DNA of 28,280 nucleotides. Origin: JAYTUJ01 sp043744615 (GTDB taxonomy: Bacteria > Patescibacteriota > Minisyncoccia > Phycocordibacterales > CAIRYW01). Below the pieces are notes generated by a model. It ran no database searches and was not told the origin of the DNA. It was given only the letters and a program-made list of their open reading frames with translations. The position numbers were made by a program, and so were the translations under genes. Each line of letters begins with the position of its first letter. Position 1 is the stretch's first letter. Below are positions 16,288 to 23,797 of the stretch, piece by piece. The stretch lies in contig JAYTUJ010000027.1 of assembly GCA_043744615.1 (NCBI GenBank), positions 1 to 28,280 on the forward strand, read 5' to 3'.

Positions 16288-16341
16288 AGTAGTCATAGCC
16301 AAAAGACCCCGATATATCGGCGTTTTCTGGCTATGACTACT
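16288..16341 (+). promoter_or_regulatory. Long hairpin in the 5' leader of the orphan cassette
   Basis: The 14-base arms AGTAGTCATAGCCA (16288-16301) and TGGCTATGACTACT (16328-16341) pair perfectly. Inside lies a second perfect 12-base palindrome, CCGATATATCGG (16309-16320), so the whole forms one ~54-base stem. It lies ~35 bases after the predicted transcription start and ~48 before the ATG, with no T-run after it. It fits a regulatory or stabilising leader rather than a terminator. Confidence 0.75.
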
Positions 16342-16388
16342 CACACCTTGTGATGGTCCTCTGGTATAAACACAAAAACTACAATACT

Positions 16389-17006
16389 ATGATCAAAAAA
16401 AACGGGTGGTTTAAAAAACTCAAAGCCTTCATCGGTAGGCTGTTTTTCCCAGCCATTGTGCAGAGTGATACAACTAAGTATGTTTCCATAAGTGACGCTC
16501 GCATTGCCGAACTCACCAAAAAGGCTTTAGATGCTGGCGCACGGATTCATGTGCTCCGTCGCGTTCGCATCCAAGAAGACCTTGATTGGCAACAAGCAAT
16601 CAATCTGGCTGGTTCGAATACTCCTAATAATAGTATCCGCCAGTCCGAAGTCAGTGAACAATACCAATCTGTTTCAAACCAAGTCGTTGAGAAAGACATG
16701 GTCCTTTTTGGTTGTTCTGCAGAGGACAACACAAACTGGCACAAAGCAACTACATGGGGTGACGCTAACAAACTGAAACGAGCAAATCCTCGTGAAGGGT
16801 TTGCTGTCGCAGAACAGCATCCGACACTCGACAAAACACTCGGTCAGGATGAAATGTATCTGGTTGCACCGACCGAAGGCTATCTTAAGGGTAGTGGTTC
16901 CTTTGGGTGCTCTATCTGGTGGCTTCGCTCGGACCCCGAAGTGCATCTCTATTGGTCGCTAGGGTTTTACAGTGGTAACGTTTGGTTTGCTTTCTGTGAT
17001 GAGTGA
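16389..17006 (+). CDS. Unrecognised protein of an isolated cassette, aromatic-rich C-terminal domain
   Basis: A 205-residue protein from the ATG at 16389; a GTG/ATG pair at 16350/16353 is also in frame but lies closer to the hairpin. Not recognised. Residues ~1-30 are basic and hydrophobic (KNGWFKKLKAFIGRLFFPAIV), possibly membrane-associated. The middle (~35-110) is helical and polar. The C-terminal ~55 residues read DEMYLVAPTEGYLKGSGS, then FGCSIWWLRSD, HLYWSLGFYSGNVWFAFCDE, rich in Trp/Tyr/Phe with a possible Cys pair, loosely like the end of a C-type-lectin or formylglycine-generating-enzyme fold; that likeness is a guess. Base and codon use differ from the neighbours (line 16501-16560 is 32/60 GC; arginine CGT/CGC rather than CGA). 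It has its own strong promoter, hairpin leader and terminator. Confidence 0.75.
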   Translation: MIKKNGWFKKLKAFIGRLFFPAIVQSDTTKYVSISDARIAELTKKALDAGARIHVLRRVRIQEDLDWQQAINLAGSNTPNNSIRQSEVSEQYQSVSNQVVEKDMVLFGCSAEDNTNWHKATTWGDANKLKRANPREGFAVAEQHPTLDKTLGQDEMYLVAPTEGYLKGSGSFGCSIWWLRSDPEVHLYWSLGFYSGNVWFAFCDE

Positions 17007-17045
17007 TCATCAGGTTGTATAAATAAGGTATAACTTAAACCTTCT

Positions 17046-17075
17046 AACCCCGAACACAGATGTGTTCGGGGTTTT
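17046..17075. terminator. Bidirectional intrinsic terminator
   Basis: AACCCCGAACACA, GA, TGTGTTCGGGGTT: a 13-base perfect stem with T-run on the plus side and A-rich sequence on the other, between the orphan gene (plus) and dnaE (minus). Confidence 0.85.
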
Positions 17076-17092
17076 GTGTTTATTGTACGGTT

Positions 17093-20000
17093 CTACAACT
17101 CTTTTATTTTTTCAATTGCAACGCTTGGGGTGCCGTTTCGAGTGGTGATTTTTCCTTCAATACAAACCAATTTATCAACAACAATTAATTTTCGCAGGGT
17201 TTCAAACGTTTTTGGAAACACTACGCATTCAATGCTTGATGTATAGTCAGCGATTTTTATAAATGCCATTAAATTTTCTTTTTTTGTTCTGATTTCACGA
17301 ACATCTTCGATAATACCAACAATTGTTGTTGTCATTCCTTCTTTAAAATCTTCTTTTGTATTTGAGATGCTGATATTTCTTGCCTCAAGTTTTTCTTTAT
17401 ATTTATCAAGTGGATGACCAGACACAAAAAGTCCGAGTAATTCTTTTTCCCATTTTAATTTTTCTTCAACAGGAATTGCATCAGCTTCATTTAATCGAAG
17501 AGGTGTTGTTGATTGGTCCATTGCACCAAATAAACTTGCTTGGCCTTGTGAAGTTTTTGCTTGTTCTTTGTTGTATTCTAAAAGTCGCTCTGTGTTTGCG
17601 AGTAATTGTCCTCGTTCGCCAAATTCATCCATCGCACCAGATTTTACTAACGATTCAAGAGATTTTTTATTAAGGTTTCGGTCAACGATTCGGTTTAAAA
17701 AATCTTCAAGCGTTTTAAATTTTCCTGATTTTTGTCGTTCGGTAATAATTGCTTTTGCGATTCCTTCACCAAAGTTTTTAATTGTGGTGAGTCCAAATCG
17801 AATCTCATCTTTTGTTTCAAGATTAGTTTCCGGGTTTATGTTTCCGTCGGCTTTGATCACAGTGAATCCTTCAAAACTTTCATTAATATTTGGAGGAAGC
17901 ACAGCAATTCCCATACGCTTACATTCAGTAATAATTTCTGCAATTTTTTCTACGTCACCAGATTCAGCGGTAAGTACTGCAGCCATATAAATAGCAGGGA
18001 AGTTGGCTTTCATGTACGCCGTTTGATAGGCAACTTTTCCGTAACTTGCAGCATGAGCTTTGTTAAATCCGTATGCAGCAAAAGGTTCAATCAGTTTCCA
18101 TAATTCTTGTACTTTATTTTCACTCATGCCATTTGCAATCAAACCATCATGAAGTTTTTCTTTTTGGGCTTCCATTTCAGCAGGAATTTTTTTACCCATC
18201 GCTTTTCGCAATTTATCGGCTTCAAGCCAAGAATACCCCGCAAGATGAATCGCAATAAGCATGACGTCATCTTGATAGGTAATTACTCCGTATGATTGAG
18301 AAAGAATTTCTTTCATTCGTGGATCAAGATATTGCACGAGATCAGGATTATGTTTTCGTTCAATATATTGTGGAATAGATTCCATCGGACCGGGACGATA
18401 CAAAGCAACCATCGCATTAATGTCATGAATCGTTGATGGTTTTAGTTCTTTAAGAAAACGTGTCATACCAGAACCATTTAATTGAAAGAGTCCAATTGTT
18501 TCTCCTTTCGCTAACATTTCAAAAGTTTTTTTGTTATCTACTTGAACGTTTTCAATGTCGACGTCTACGTTTTCAATTTGTTTTACCAATACAACTGCGT
18601 CAGCAAGAATTGCTAAGTTTCTAATTCCAAGAAAGTCGAATTTCAAAAGTCCTGCATGATTTTCATCAATCGCATGCATGTCGTATTGAGTAATAATTTT
18701 TCCTTCACCTTTTGGATCAAACTGAACTGGCACAACTTCATCAAGAGGAATCGGAGAAATTACAACACCGGCAGCATGAACAGAAATGTGTCGAGCACAT
18801 CCTTCAATCTTTTTTGCCATGTCGATAATATCTTTTGCGTCTTCGTCGGTTTTGTAGAGTTCTTTGAGTTCAGGAGTAATTTCAATTGCATGATCAAGTG
18901 TCATTGGAAAACCTTGTGACCCCATTGGAATCATTTTTGAAATACTGTCACCAAGAGAATATGGAAAACCAAGTGCGCGAGCTACGTCGCGCACTGCTCC
19001 TCGTGCCATCATCGTACCGAATGTACCAATCTGAGCCACTTTATTTGAACCATATTTTTCACGAGCATATGCAATAACTTCATCACGACGATTATCGGCA
19101 TAGTCCATATCAATGTCGGGAGCAGATGGTCGTTCAGGATTTAAAAATCGCTCAAAGGGAAGTTTGTACGCAATTGGATCTACGTTGGTAATATTAGCCA
19201 GATAGGTAACAATAGAACCCGCAACTGATCCTCGAATTGTAGTAAGAATTTTTTTCTCGTGAGCAAATCGAAGTAAATCACTTACAGTCAAAAAGTATTT
19301 TGCGTATCCTTTTGTTTTAATTACGTCGAGTTCATACTCAATACGTTTTTTAGTTTCTTCCGTCATTTCGATTTTTTTCTTTTCAACACCTTCGTATACA
19401 ATTTTTCGAAGTTCGTCATCATGAGAAAGTCCACTCGGAACAACATAATCAGCAAACAACCATTTTCCGAGTTCAAGTTCTAAATTACATTTGTCGACAA
19501 TTTTTTGGCAATTTTCTAATGCTTCAGGAAGATGTTTAAAATATTTTTCTGCAGTTTCAGGACTGATAAAAGAAAAATCGCTCGTGTCGTCTGAGCTGTT
19601 TCGTTCAGAGAATTCATTTTGAATTGATACAAGGGTGTTGCGGGCGCGGCGGTCGTCAGGTTCGAGGTAATAGGTGTCGTGGGCGGCAACCATTTGCACA
19701 TGTTCTGTTTTGCAAAACGAAACGAGCCGCGCCATATTTTCTTCATGACCCTCAATTTCTGGATGATATGTAATTTCTATATAAAAATCTTCACCAAAGT
19801 TTTTTGTATAAAAACGCACCCATTCTTTTGCGAGTTCTTCATTTCCATTTTTTAATGCCTGTGCAATTTCTCCACTAAAAGAAGGCGATATACAAATCAA
19901 ATCATTTTTATACGTCTCAATTAATTCTTTATCAATTCGAGGACGATAATAAAACCCTTCAAGGTTTGCTTTGGTTACTAATTTAATTAAATTTTTATAC

Positions 20001-20293
20001 CCATCAACATTTTTTGCAAGCAAAACCAATCGAGTTCTTTTATTGTCGATACGAGGTTCTTTGTCTGTTCGAGTTCGTATTGCTACATAAAAATCAACAC
20101 CAAGGATAGGTTTAACTTCTTGTTTTTTACATGTTTCGTAAAAATCAATCGCACCATACATGTTGGCGTTATCTGTAAGTGCAAGCGCAGACATTCCCAA
20201 TGATTTTGCTTTTTTTACCAACTCAGGAATTTTTGGTAATGCGTTGAGCAGACTATAATGACTATGAGTATGGAGGTGAACAAATCGCGACAT
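17093..20293 (-). CDS. dnaE: DNA polymerase III subunit alpha
   Basis: About 1066 residues from the ATG at 20293; an ATG eight codons upstream lies before the -10 element and was rejected. It is somewhat shorter than E. coli DnaE (1160). Order: PHP domain (FVHLHTHSHYSLL, ALTDNANMYGAIDF); palm with PDIDMDYAD at residues 392-400 (catalytic Asp393 and Asp395); fingers with YRPGPMESIPQYIERKH, YQDDVMLIAIHLAGY and FNKAHAASYGKVAYQTAYMKANFP; helix-hairpin-helix and OB domain at the C-terminus (TTTIVGIIEDVREIRTKKENLMAFIKI). It is the replicative polymerase's catalytic subunit. It diverges from rnhB, whose -10 overlaps its own. Confidence 0.96.
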   Translation of the reverse strand: MSRFVHLHTHSHYSLLNALPKIPELVKKAKSLGMSALALTDNANMYGAIDFYETCKKQEVKPILGVDFYVAIRTRTDKEPRIDNKRTRLVLLAKNVDGYKNLIKLVTKANLEGFYYRPRIDKELIETYKNDLICISPSFSGEIAQALKNGNEELAKEWVRFYTKNFGEDFYIEITYHPEIEGHEENMARLVSFCKTEHVQMVAAHDTYYLEPDDRRARNTLVSIQNEFSERNSSDDTSDFSFISPETAEKYFKHLPEALENCQKIVDKCNLELELGKWLFADYVVPSGLSHDDELRKIVYEGVEKKKIEMTEETKKRIEYELDVIKTKGYAKYFLTVSDLLRFAHEKKILTTIRGSVAGSIVTYLANITNVDPIAYKLPFERFLNPERPSAPDIDMDYADNRRDEVIAYAREKYGSNKVAQIGTFGTMMARGAVRDVARALGFPYSLGDSISKMIPMGSQGFPMTLDHAIEITPELKELYKTDEDAKDIIDMAKKIEGCARHISVHAAGVVISPIPLDEVVPVQFDPKGEGKIITQYDMHAIDENHAGLLKFDFLGIRNLAILADAVVLVKQIENVDVDIENVQVDNKKTFEMLAKGETIGLFQLNGSGMTRFLKELKPSTIHDINAMVALYRPGPMESIPQYIERKHNPDLVQYLDPRMKEILSQSYGVITYQDDVMLIAIHLAGYSWLEADKLRKAMGKKIPAEMEAQKEKLHDGLIANGMSENKVQELWKLIEPFAAYGFNKAHAASYGKVAYQTAYMKANFPAIYMAAVLTAESGDVEKIAEIITECKRMGIAVLPPNINESFEGFTVIKADGNINPETNLETKDEIRFGLTTIKNFGEGIAKAIITERQKSGKFKTLEDFLNRIVDRNLNKKSLESLVKSGAMDEFGERGQLLANTERLLEYNKEQAKTSQGQASLFGAMDQSTTPLRLNEADAIPVEEKLKWEKELLGLFVSGHPLDKYKEKLEARNISISNTKEDFKEGMTTTIVGIIEDVREIRTKKENLMAFIKIADYTSSIECVVFPKTFETLRKLIVVDKLVCIEGKITTRNGTPSVAIEKIKEL

Positions 20294-20299
20294 AAACCC

Positions 20300-20307
20300 A
20301 GTATAAC
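20300..20307. promoter_or_regulatory. Shared divergent -10 element for dnaE and rnhB
   Basis: AGTATAAC reads TATACT on the minus strand (20305-20300), six bases before the dnaE ATG at 20293, and TATAAC on the plus strand (20302-20307), eight bases before the rnhB ATG at 20316. Only 22 bases separate the two start codons, so both mRNAs should be leaderless or nearly so. Confidence 0.65.
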
Positions 20308-20315
20308 AAAAACTC

Positions 20316-20990
20316 ATGACTACAAGAAACGTTAGATATATTATCGGAATCGATGAGGCAGGGCGAGGTCCTTTAGCAGGGCCGGTTTCCGTTGGTGTTT
20401 GTATAATCGCAAAACCAGTTTATAAAAAAATATTAAAGCGTTTTAATCAAGCAAAAGATTCAAAACAATTATCACCTAAACAGCGCGAAGAAATTTTTCA
20501 AGAAATGGTTTTGTATCAAAAAAGTTTTCCAAATAATTTTGGTTTCGAAGTCGGTTTTTCTTCAGCACAAATTATTGACCAAAAGGGAATCGTCTTTGCA
20601 ATAAACTCAGCGATGAAAAAAGCTTTGCAAAAAGCACTGCAAAAAATTAAAAAGAATCAACAAAAATCTTCAAATCAAAAAAACTTTTCAAATCAAATTT
20701 TATTACCAGAGCATTGCGAAATACTTTTAGACGGAAGTCTGCATGCTCCCAAAGAATACATACATCAAAAAACAATAATAAAAGGTGATCAAAAAGAAAA
20801 AATAATTTCACTTGCCTCAATCGCGGCAAAAGTTTTGCGTGACAAAAAAATGAAAGAATACGCAAAAAAGTTTCCCCAATACCTGTTTGAAATTCATAAA
20901 GGCTATGGAACCGCAAAACATTATGAAGCTATCAAAAAGCAAGGTTTGAGCGATATTCATCGAAAAAGCTTTTTGAAGAATTATAAGTAG
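20316..20990 (+). CDS. rnhB: Ribonuclease HII
   Basis: A 224-residue protein with the family start IGIDEAGRGPLAGP (Asp13, Glu14), LLDGS (Asp139) and KGDQKEKIISLASIAAKVLRDKKM (Asp158), which gives the DEDD active site; the C-terminal YGTAKHYEAIKKQGLSDIHRKSF is also typical. It nicks RNA in RNA-DNA hybrids, including single ribonucleotides left by replication. A lysine/glutamine/asparagine-rich insert at ~100-127 (KKALQKALQKIKKNQQKSSN and on) separates the halves more than usual. Pairing with the divergent dnaE gene fits a shared role in replication. Confidence 0.95.
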   Translation: MTTRNVRYIIGIDEAGRGPLAGPVSVGVCIIAKPVYKKILKRFNQAKDSKQLSPKQREEIFQEMVLYQKSFPNNFGFEVGFSSAQIIDQKGIVFAINSAMKKALQKALQKIKKNQQKSSNQKNFSNQILLPEHCEILLDGSLHAPKEYIHQKTIIKGDQKEKIISLASIAAKVLRDKKMKEYAKKFPQYLFEIHKGYGTAKHYEAIKKQGLSDIHRKSFLKNYK

Positions 20991-21023
20991 TTTTTTCTTT
21001 ACTAAGTTTGTATTTTTATGTAA

Positions 21024-21071
21024 GGTTGTTTTAGGGTCGATTTCTAATCGACGTACTTTGAAACTACAACC
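21024..21071 (+). promoter_or_regulatory. Structured leader upstream of pyrD
   Basis: A perfect 7-bp stem GTCGATT/AATCGAC (21036-21042, 21046-21052) with a three-base loop sits within outer arms GGTTGT (21024-21029) and ACAACC (21066-21071). No T-run follows, so it is not an ordinary terminator. It lies 30 bases before the pyrD ATG. A role in pyrimidine control is possible but unproven. Confidence 0.45.
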
Positions 21072-21100
21072 AATAAACAAACACAAAATTCTATTCCATT

Positions 21101-21982
21101 ATGAAAATAATACTCTCAAACGGCCACATATTACAATATGTGGTTGCAAGCGGTGCTCTTGCCTTTGATGGTAAAGGCTGGCCTTGGGAACGTCCACTTG
21201 TATGGCTGGGACTCATCAAACCCGAACTTTTTACGGTGGTAATCAAAACACTCACACGCCACCCACGCCCTGGTAACTTACGAATGTGGAAACCTTGGGA
21301 CAGTGTCCGTCTTATTCCTGGTGGTTCGGTCAATAAAATTGGCCTTACTAATCCAGGAATTGACTGGTGGTGTCAAAAAGTTGCTCAGCATACGGACTTT
21401 CAAAAAGTTCCTCTTATTGGATCAATTTTTGGTGAAGAACATGAGCTTCTTGATATGACAGACAAACTAAATCGCTTTGATCTTGTTGGTCTTGAGGTTA
21501 ATCCTTCGTGTCCAAATACTGGTCATGCAATGCAAACTACTGAAGCCGTTGTAAAAATGGTAACGGTTGTTAAATCTGCATCACGACACCCTATTATCGT
21601 CAAAGTTTCTGTTGATCAAGATTTTCTTTCTATTGCACGCGGACTCGAAGGAATTGCAGAAGCAATTTCTATCAATAGTGTGCCTTGGAAAACAGCATTT
21701 CCAAATGGAGAAATCAGTCCTTTACGGAAACTTGAAAATAAAGTCGGTGGAGGTGGGGGAGGAGTGTCGGGTAAACCTGCACAAAAATTAAATTGGCAAG
21801 CTGTTGAAGCTCTTGCAAAACAAGGCTCACTTCCCGTGATTGCCCCTAGTATTATGGAATTTGAAGATGTTGCACGAGTTGAAAAACTTGGGGCACGCGC
21901 CATTAGTTTTGGTGCAATTCATTTAAGAACTCCATGTAAACCAACTCGAATTGTTCAAAGATTAATCCGAGGGCAATTCTGA
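21101..21982 (+). CDS. pyrD: Dihydroorotate dehydrogenase-like protein
   Basis: A 293-residue FMN-dependent TIM-barrel protein. The N-terminus has VVIKTLTRHPRPGNL and VNKIGLTNPGIDWW, the family's substrate/FMN region. NPSCPNTG (134-141) carries the catalytic Cys137 expected of class 1 enzymes, Lys168 lies in IIVKVS and Asn192 in SINSVP. The FMN-phosphate loop is a run of six glycines (216-221) followed by VSG. The C-terminus ARAISFGAIHLRTPCKPTRIVQRL closes the barrel. It oxidises dihydroorotate to orotate in de novo pyrimidine synthesis. PyrC follows 48 bases later. GC is intermediate (line 21481-21540: 25/60). The length and motifs fit class 1, but the electron acceptor cannot be told. Confidence 0.85.
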   Translation: MKIILSNGHILQYVVASGALAFDGKGWPWERPLVWLGLIKPELFTVVIKTLTRHPRPGNLRMWKPWDSVRLIPGGSVNKIGLTNPGIDWWCQKVAQHTDFQKVPLIGSIFGEEHELLDMTDKLNRFDLVGLEVNPSCPNTGHAMQTTEAVVKMVTVVKSASRHPIIVKVSVDQDFLSIARGLEGIAEAISINSVPWKTAFPNGEISPLRKLENKVGGGGGGVSGKPAQKLNWQAVEALAKQGSLPVIAPSIMEFEDVARVEKLGARAISFGAIHLRTPCKPTRIVQRLIRGQF

Positions 21983-22030
21983 ATAAAAAATAAACAACTC
22001 AATACAGAACATACAGAAATACAAAAACCC

Positions 22031-23080
22031 ATGAAAACACAACAGTTAGTTTTACCTCGGTGGTTTGATCGCCACCTGCACATTCGCGATGGCGAGATAA
22101 TGAGAACAGTCCTTCCTTGCACGCTTAACCAGTGTGCGACAGGAGCAATCATTATGCCAAACCTTGCATTAGATCCAATCATCTCGATCGAAAAAGCGAA
22201 AGCCTATCGTGACCGGATTACGGCGCTACTGAACGGTTCCAACTTCATGCCGTGCATGACACTCTATCTGACGGATGAGACAAGTCCTGAAGAAGTTGTG
22301 CGTGGTTACAAAGAAGGTGTCTGGCGCGCAGTGAAGCTCTACATGGCCAATCAAAAAGGCCAAGGTGGAACTACAGGCTCGGCGCACGGCGTGAAGAATC
22401 TTCTCGGCCGTTACAAGGTCTTTGAAGTAATGGAAAAACACAAAATCCCACTGCTCGGACATTTTGAAGCCGTCGAAGAAGATGTCGATGAATTCGATCG
22501 CGAGATCGTTTCGGTTGACCGCGACCTCCAGCCTATCCTGGAGTCCTTCCGGGGACTGCCTGTAGTGTTCGAACATCTCACCGATGGACGAGCAGCTGAA
22601 TTCGTTGCTGAAGTTGATCACAACATCCATGCGACAGTGACGGCTCATCATCTGATGATCAACCGCAACGCAATGTTTTGGGGCGGTATGAACCCTAGCA
22701 ACTACTGCAAGCCTGTGCCGAAGCGCGAAACACATCGTGCAAAAGTCCGACAGTATGTGACTTCGGGCGATCGTCGCTTCGGAGCCGGAACGGATTCTGC
22801 TCCTCATGATGAAAGTCTTAAGTCTCGCTGCTACGGCTGCGCGGCTGGCATCTTTACAGCACCTTCAGCTGTTGAGCTCTACACGACAGTTTTCGATGAA
22901 GACGATGCGTTGCAATACCTCGGTCCGTTTCTTTCCGAAAATTTCCTCGGGCTTTATGGCATGGAAGTGAGCTCGGAGACGATGACGATCGAACGTGAGA
23001 CACTTGTGGTCCCTCTCAAAGTTGGGGGTATTCAAGTTTTCAAAGGAGGCGAACATCTTCCTTGGAAACTTATTGGTTGA
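22031..23080 (+). CDS. pyrC: Dihydroorotase, type II (E. coli PyrC-like)
   Basis: A 349-residue amidohydrolase, the length of E. coli PyrC. RHLHIRDG gives His15 and His17; Lys102 in VKLYMAN is the expected carboxylated lysine; His144 (LLGHFE) and His182 (FEHLTD) are the other metal ligands; Asp255 in GTDSAPH is the catalytic acid/base. It interconverts carbamoyl-aspartate and dihydroorotate, one step before PyrD. Base use is sharply different from everything around it (lines 22501-22560 and 22681-22740 are 38/60 and 35/60 GC against 19/60 in the rnc line 25081-25140), with GC-ending codons. This points to recent horizontal transfer. A strong terminator follows at 23099-23135. Confidence 0.94.
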   Translation: MKTQQLVLPRWFDRHLHIRDGEIMRTVLPCTLNQCATGAIIMPNLALDPIISIEKAKAYRDRITALLNGSNFMPCMTLYLTDETSPEEVVRGYKEGVWRAVKLYMANQKGQGGTTGSAHGVKNLLGRYKVFEVMEKHKIPLLGHFEAVEEDVDEFDREIVSVDRDLQPILESFRGLPVVFEHLTDGRAAEFVAEVDHNIHATVTAHHLMINRNAMFWGGMNPSNYCKPVPKRETHRAKVRQYVTSGDRRFGAGTDSAPHDESLKSRCYGCAAGIFTAPSAVELYTTVFDEDDALQYLGPFLSENFLGLYGMEVSSETMTIERETLVVPLKVGGIQVFKGGEHLPWKLIG

Positions 23081-23098
23081 GTTAACTAAATCAAATCC

Positions 23099-23135
23099 AA
23101 ACCCGGCCAAGTAACTTACTTGGACCGGGTTTCCT
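23099..23135 (+). terminator. Intrinsic terminator after pyrC
   Basis: AAACCCGG-CCAAGTAA pairs with TTACTTGG-A-CCGGGTTT, a 16-bp stem with one bulged A, followed by TCCTTT. It isolates the pyr genes from the toxin-antitoxin promoter 28 bases further. Confidence 0.8.
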
Positions 23136-23162
23136 TTATATAAGTTTTTGTTTATATACCGT

Positions 23163-23190
23163 TTGACATAACATATCCAAAGTATATACT
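23163..23190 (+). promoter_or_regulatory. Promoter of the toxin-antitoxin operon
   Basis: TTGACA (23163-23168), 16-base spacer, TATACT (23185-23190), then six bases to the ATG at 23197: a leaderless start. The -10 lies in the centre of a 28-bp palindrome. Confidence 0.75.
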
Positions 23191-23199
23191 TTGGATATG
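23172..23199. promoter_or_regulatory. 28-bp perfect palindromic operator over promoter and start codon
   Basis: CATATCCAAAGTAT is followed directly by its exact reverse complement ATACTTTGGATATG. The right end is the antitoxin's own ATG. Such symmetry at a DinJ/RelB-type promoter is what a ribbon-helix-helix antitoxin dimer pair would bind, so autorepression is very likely. Confidence 0.8.
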
Positions 23200-23463
23200 A
23201 AAACAATGCTTAATATAAAAATCGATACTAAGTTAAAGATGCAGGCTAAAAAGACTGCTGATGAATTAGGTATTCCATTAGGTACTATTGCTTCGGCGCT
23301 TCTTCGTCAGTTTGTACGAGAAAAAGAAATTACTCTTTCGGTTGCACATACTCCATCTGCCTCACTTATTGAATCAATTAAAGAAGCTCAAAAAGAATAT
23401 GCTTCAGGCGATTTAAAATCATACAAAGGAACAAAAGAGCTTTTCAAAGGTTTGGCGATTTAA
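23197..23463 (+). CDS. RelB/DinJ-family antitoxin
   Basis: An 88-residue protein. Residues ~5-48 are a ribbon-helix-helix DNA-binding domain of the DinJ type (LNIKIDTKLKMQAKKTADELGIPLGTIASALLRQF). The C-terminal half is charged and probably disordered until it wraps the toxin. The start at 23197 follows from the leaderless promoter; a TTG two codons upstream was rejected. A YafQ-like toxin follows 18 bases after the stop. The antitoxin, with the toxin as co-repressor, should bind the palindrome at 23172-23199. Confidence 0.85.
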   Translation: MKTMLNIKIDTKLKMQAKKTADELGIPLGTIASALLRQFVREKEITLSVAHTPSASLIESIKEAQKEYASGDLKSYKGTKELFKGLAI

Positions 23464-23481
23464 TAATTTCTATTTTACTGT

Positions 23482-23745
23482 ATGAAAGTAATTATCCCGT
23501 CTACAAAATTTAAAAAGAAATTAAAAAAATTAGAAACTAAGATCGTATTAGCTTTTAAAGAGAGAATTACTATTTTTGAAATTGATGAATTTTCTGCTGT
23601 ATTGAATAACCACAAATTAAATGGTCAGTATCAAGATTGTAGAAGTATAAATATCACTAATGATTTTAGGTTGATTTATAAAAAGGTTGCTGATAATAGT
23701 TATCTTTTAGTAGATATCGGCAGTCATAGCGAGCTTTATTCATAA
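23482..23745 (+). CDS. YafQ/RelE-family mRNA interferase toxin
   Basis: An 87-residue basic protein with the YafQ layout: STKFKKKLKKL at the start, a helix pair, LNNHKLNGQYQDCRSINITNDFRLIYK (the conserved H-x-L-x-G ... R-x-I ... D-x-R-L-I-Y pattern) and the C-terminal DIGSHSELYS, close to the family's G-(T/S)-H-S-(E/D)-L-F. The His in that motif and the central basic residues are the likely catalytic set. These toxins cut mRNA in the ribosomal A site. It is the second gene of the module. As a gene pair next to horizontally acquired pyrC, it is probably part of the same accessory region. Confidence 0.87.
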   Translation: MKVIIPSTKFKKKLKKLETKIVLAFKERITIFEIDEFSAVLNNHKLNGQYQDCRSINITNDFRLIYKKVADNSYLLVDIGSHSELYS

Positions 23746-23782
23746 TATCAGGGTAAAAGTTGCATTTTCGTTGCAAAAGGGG

Positions 23783-23788
23783 TACTAT
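23783..23788 (+). promoter_or_regulatory. -10-like element of rpmF
   Basis: TACTAT at 23783-23788, nine bases before the ATG at 23798, leaving a leader of two or three bases. Confidence 0.4.
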
Positions 23789-23797
23789 CTATTTATT

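Noticed and set aside
20294..20317. ATG eight codons upstream as the start of dnaE.
   Set aside because: It lies upstream of the predicted -10, overlaps the rnhB start, and the PHP motif begins normally right after the ATG at 20293.
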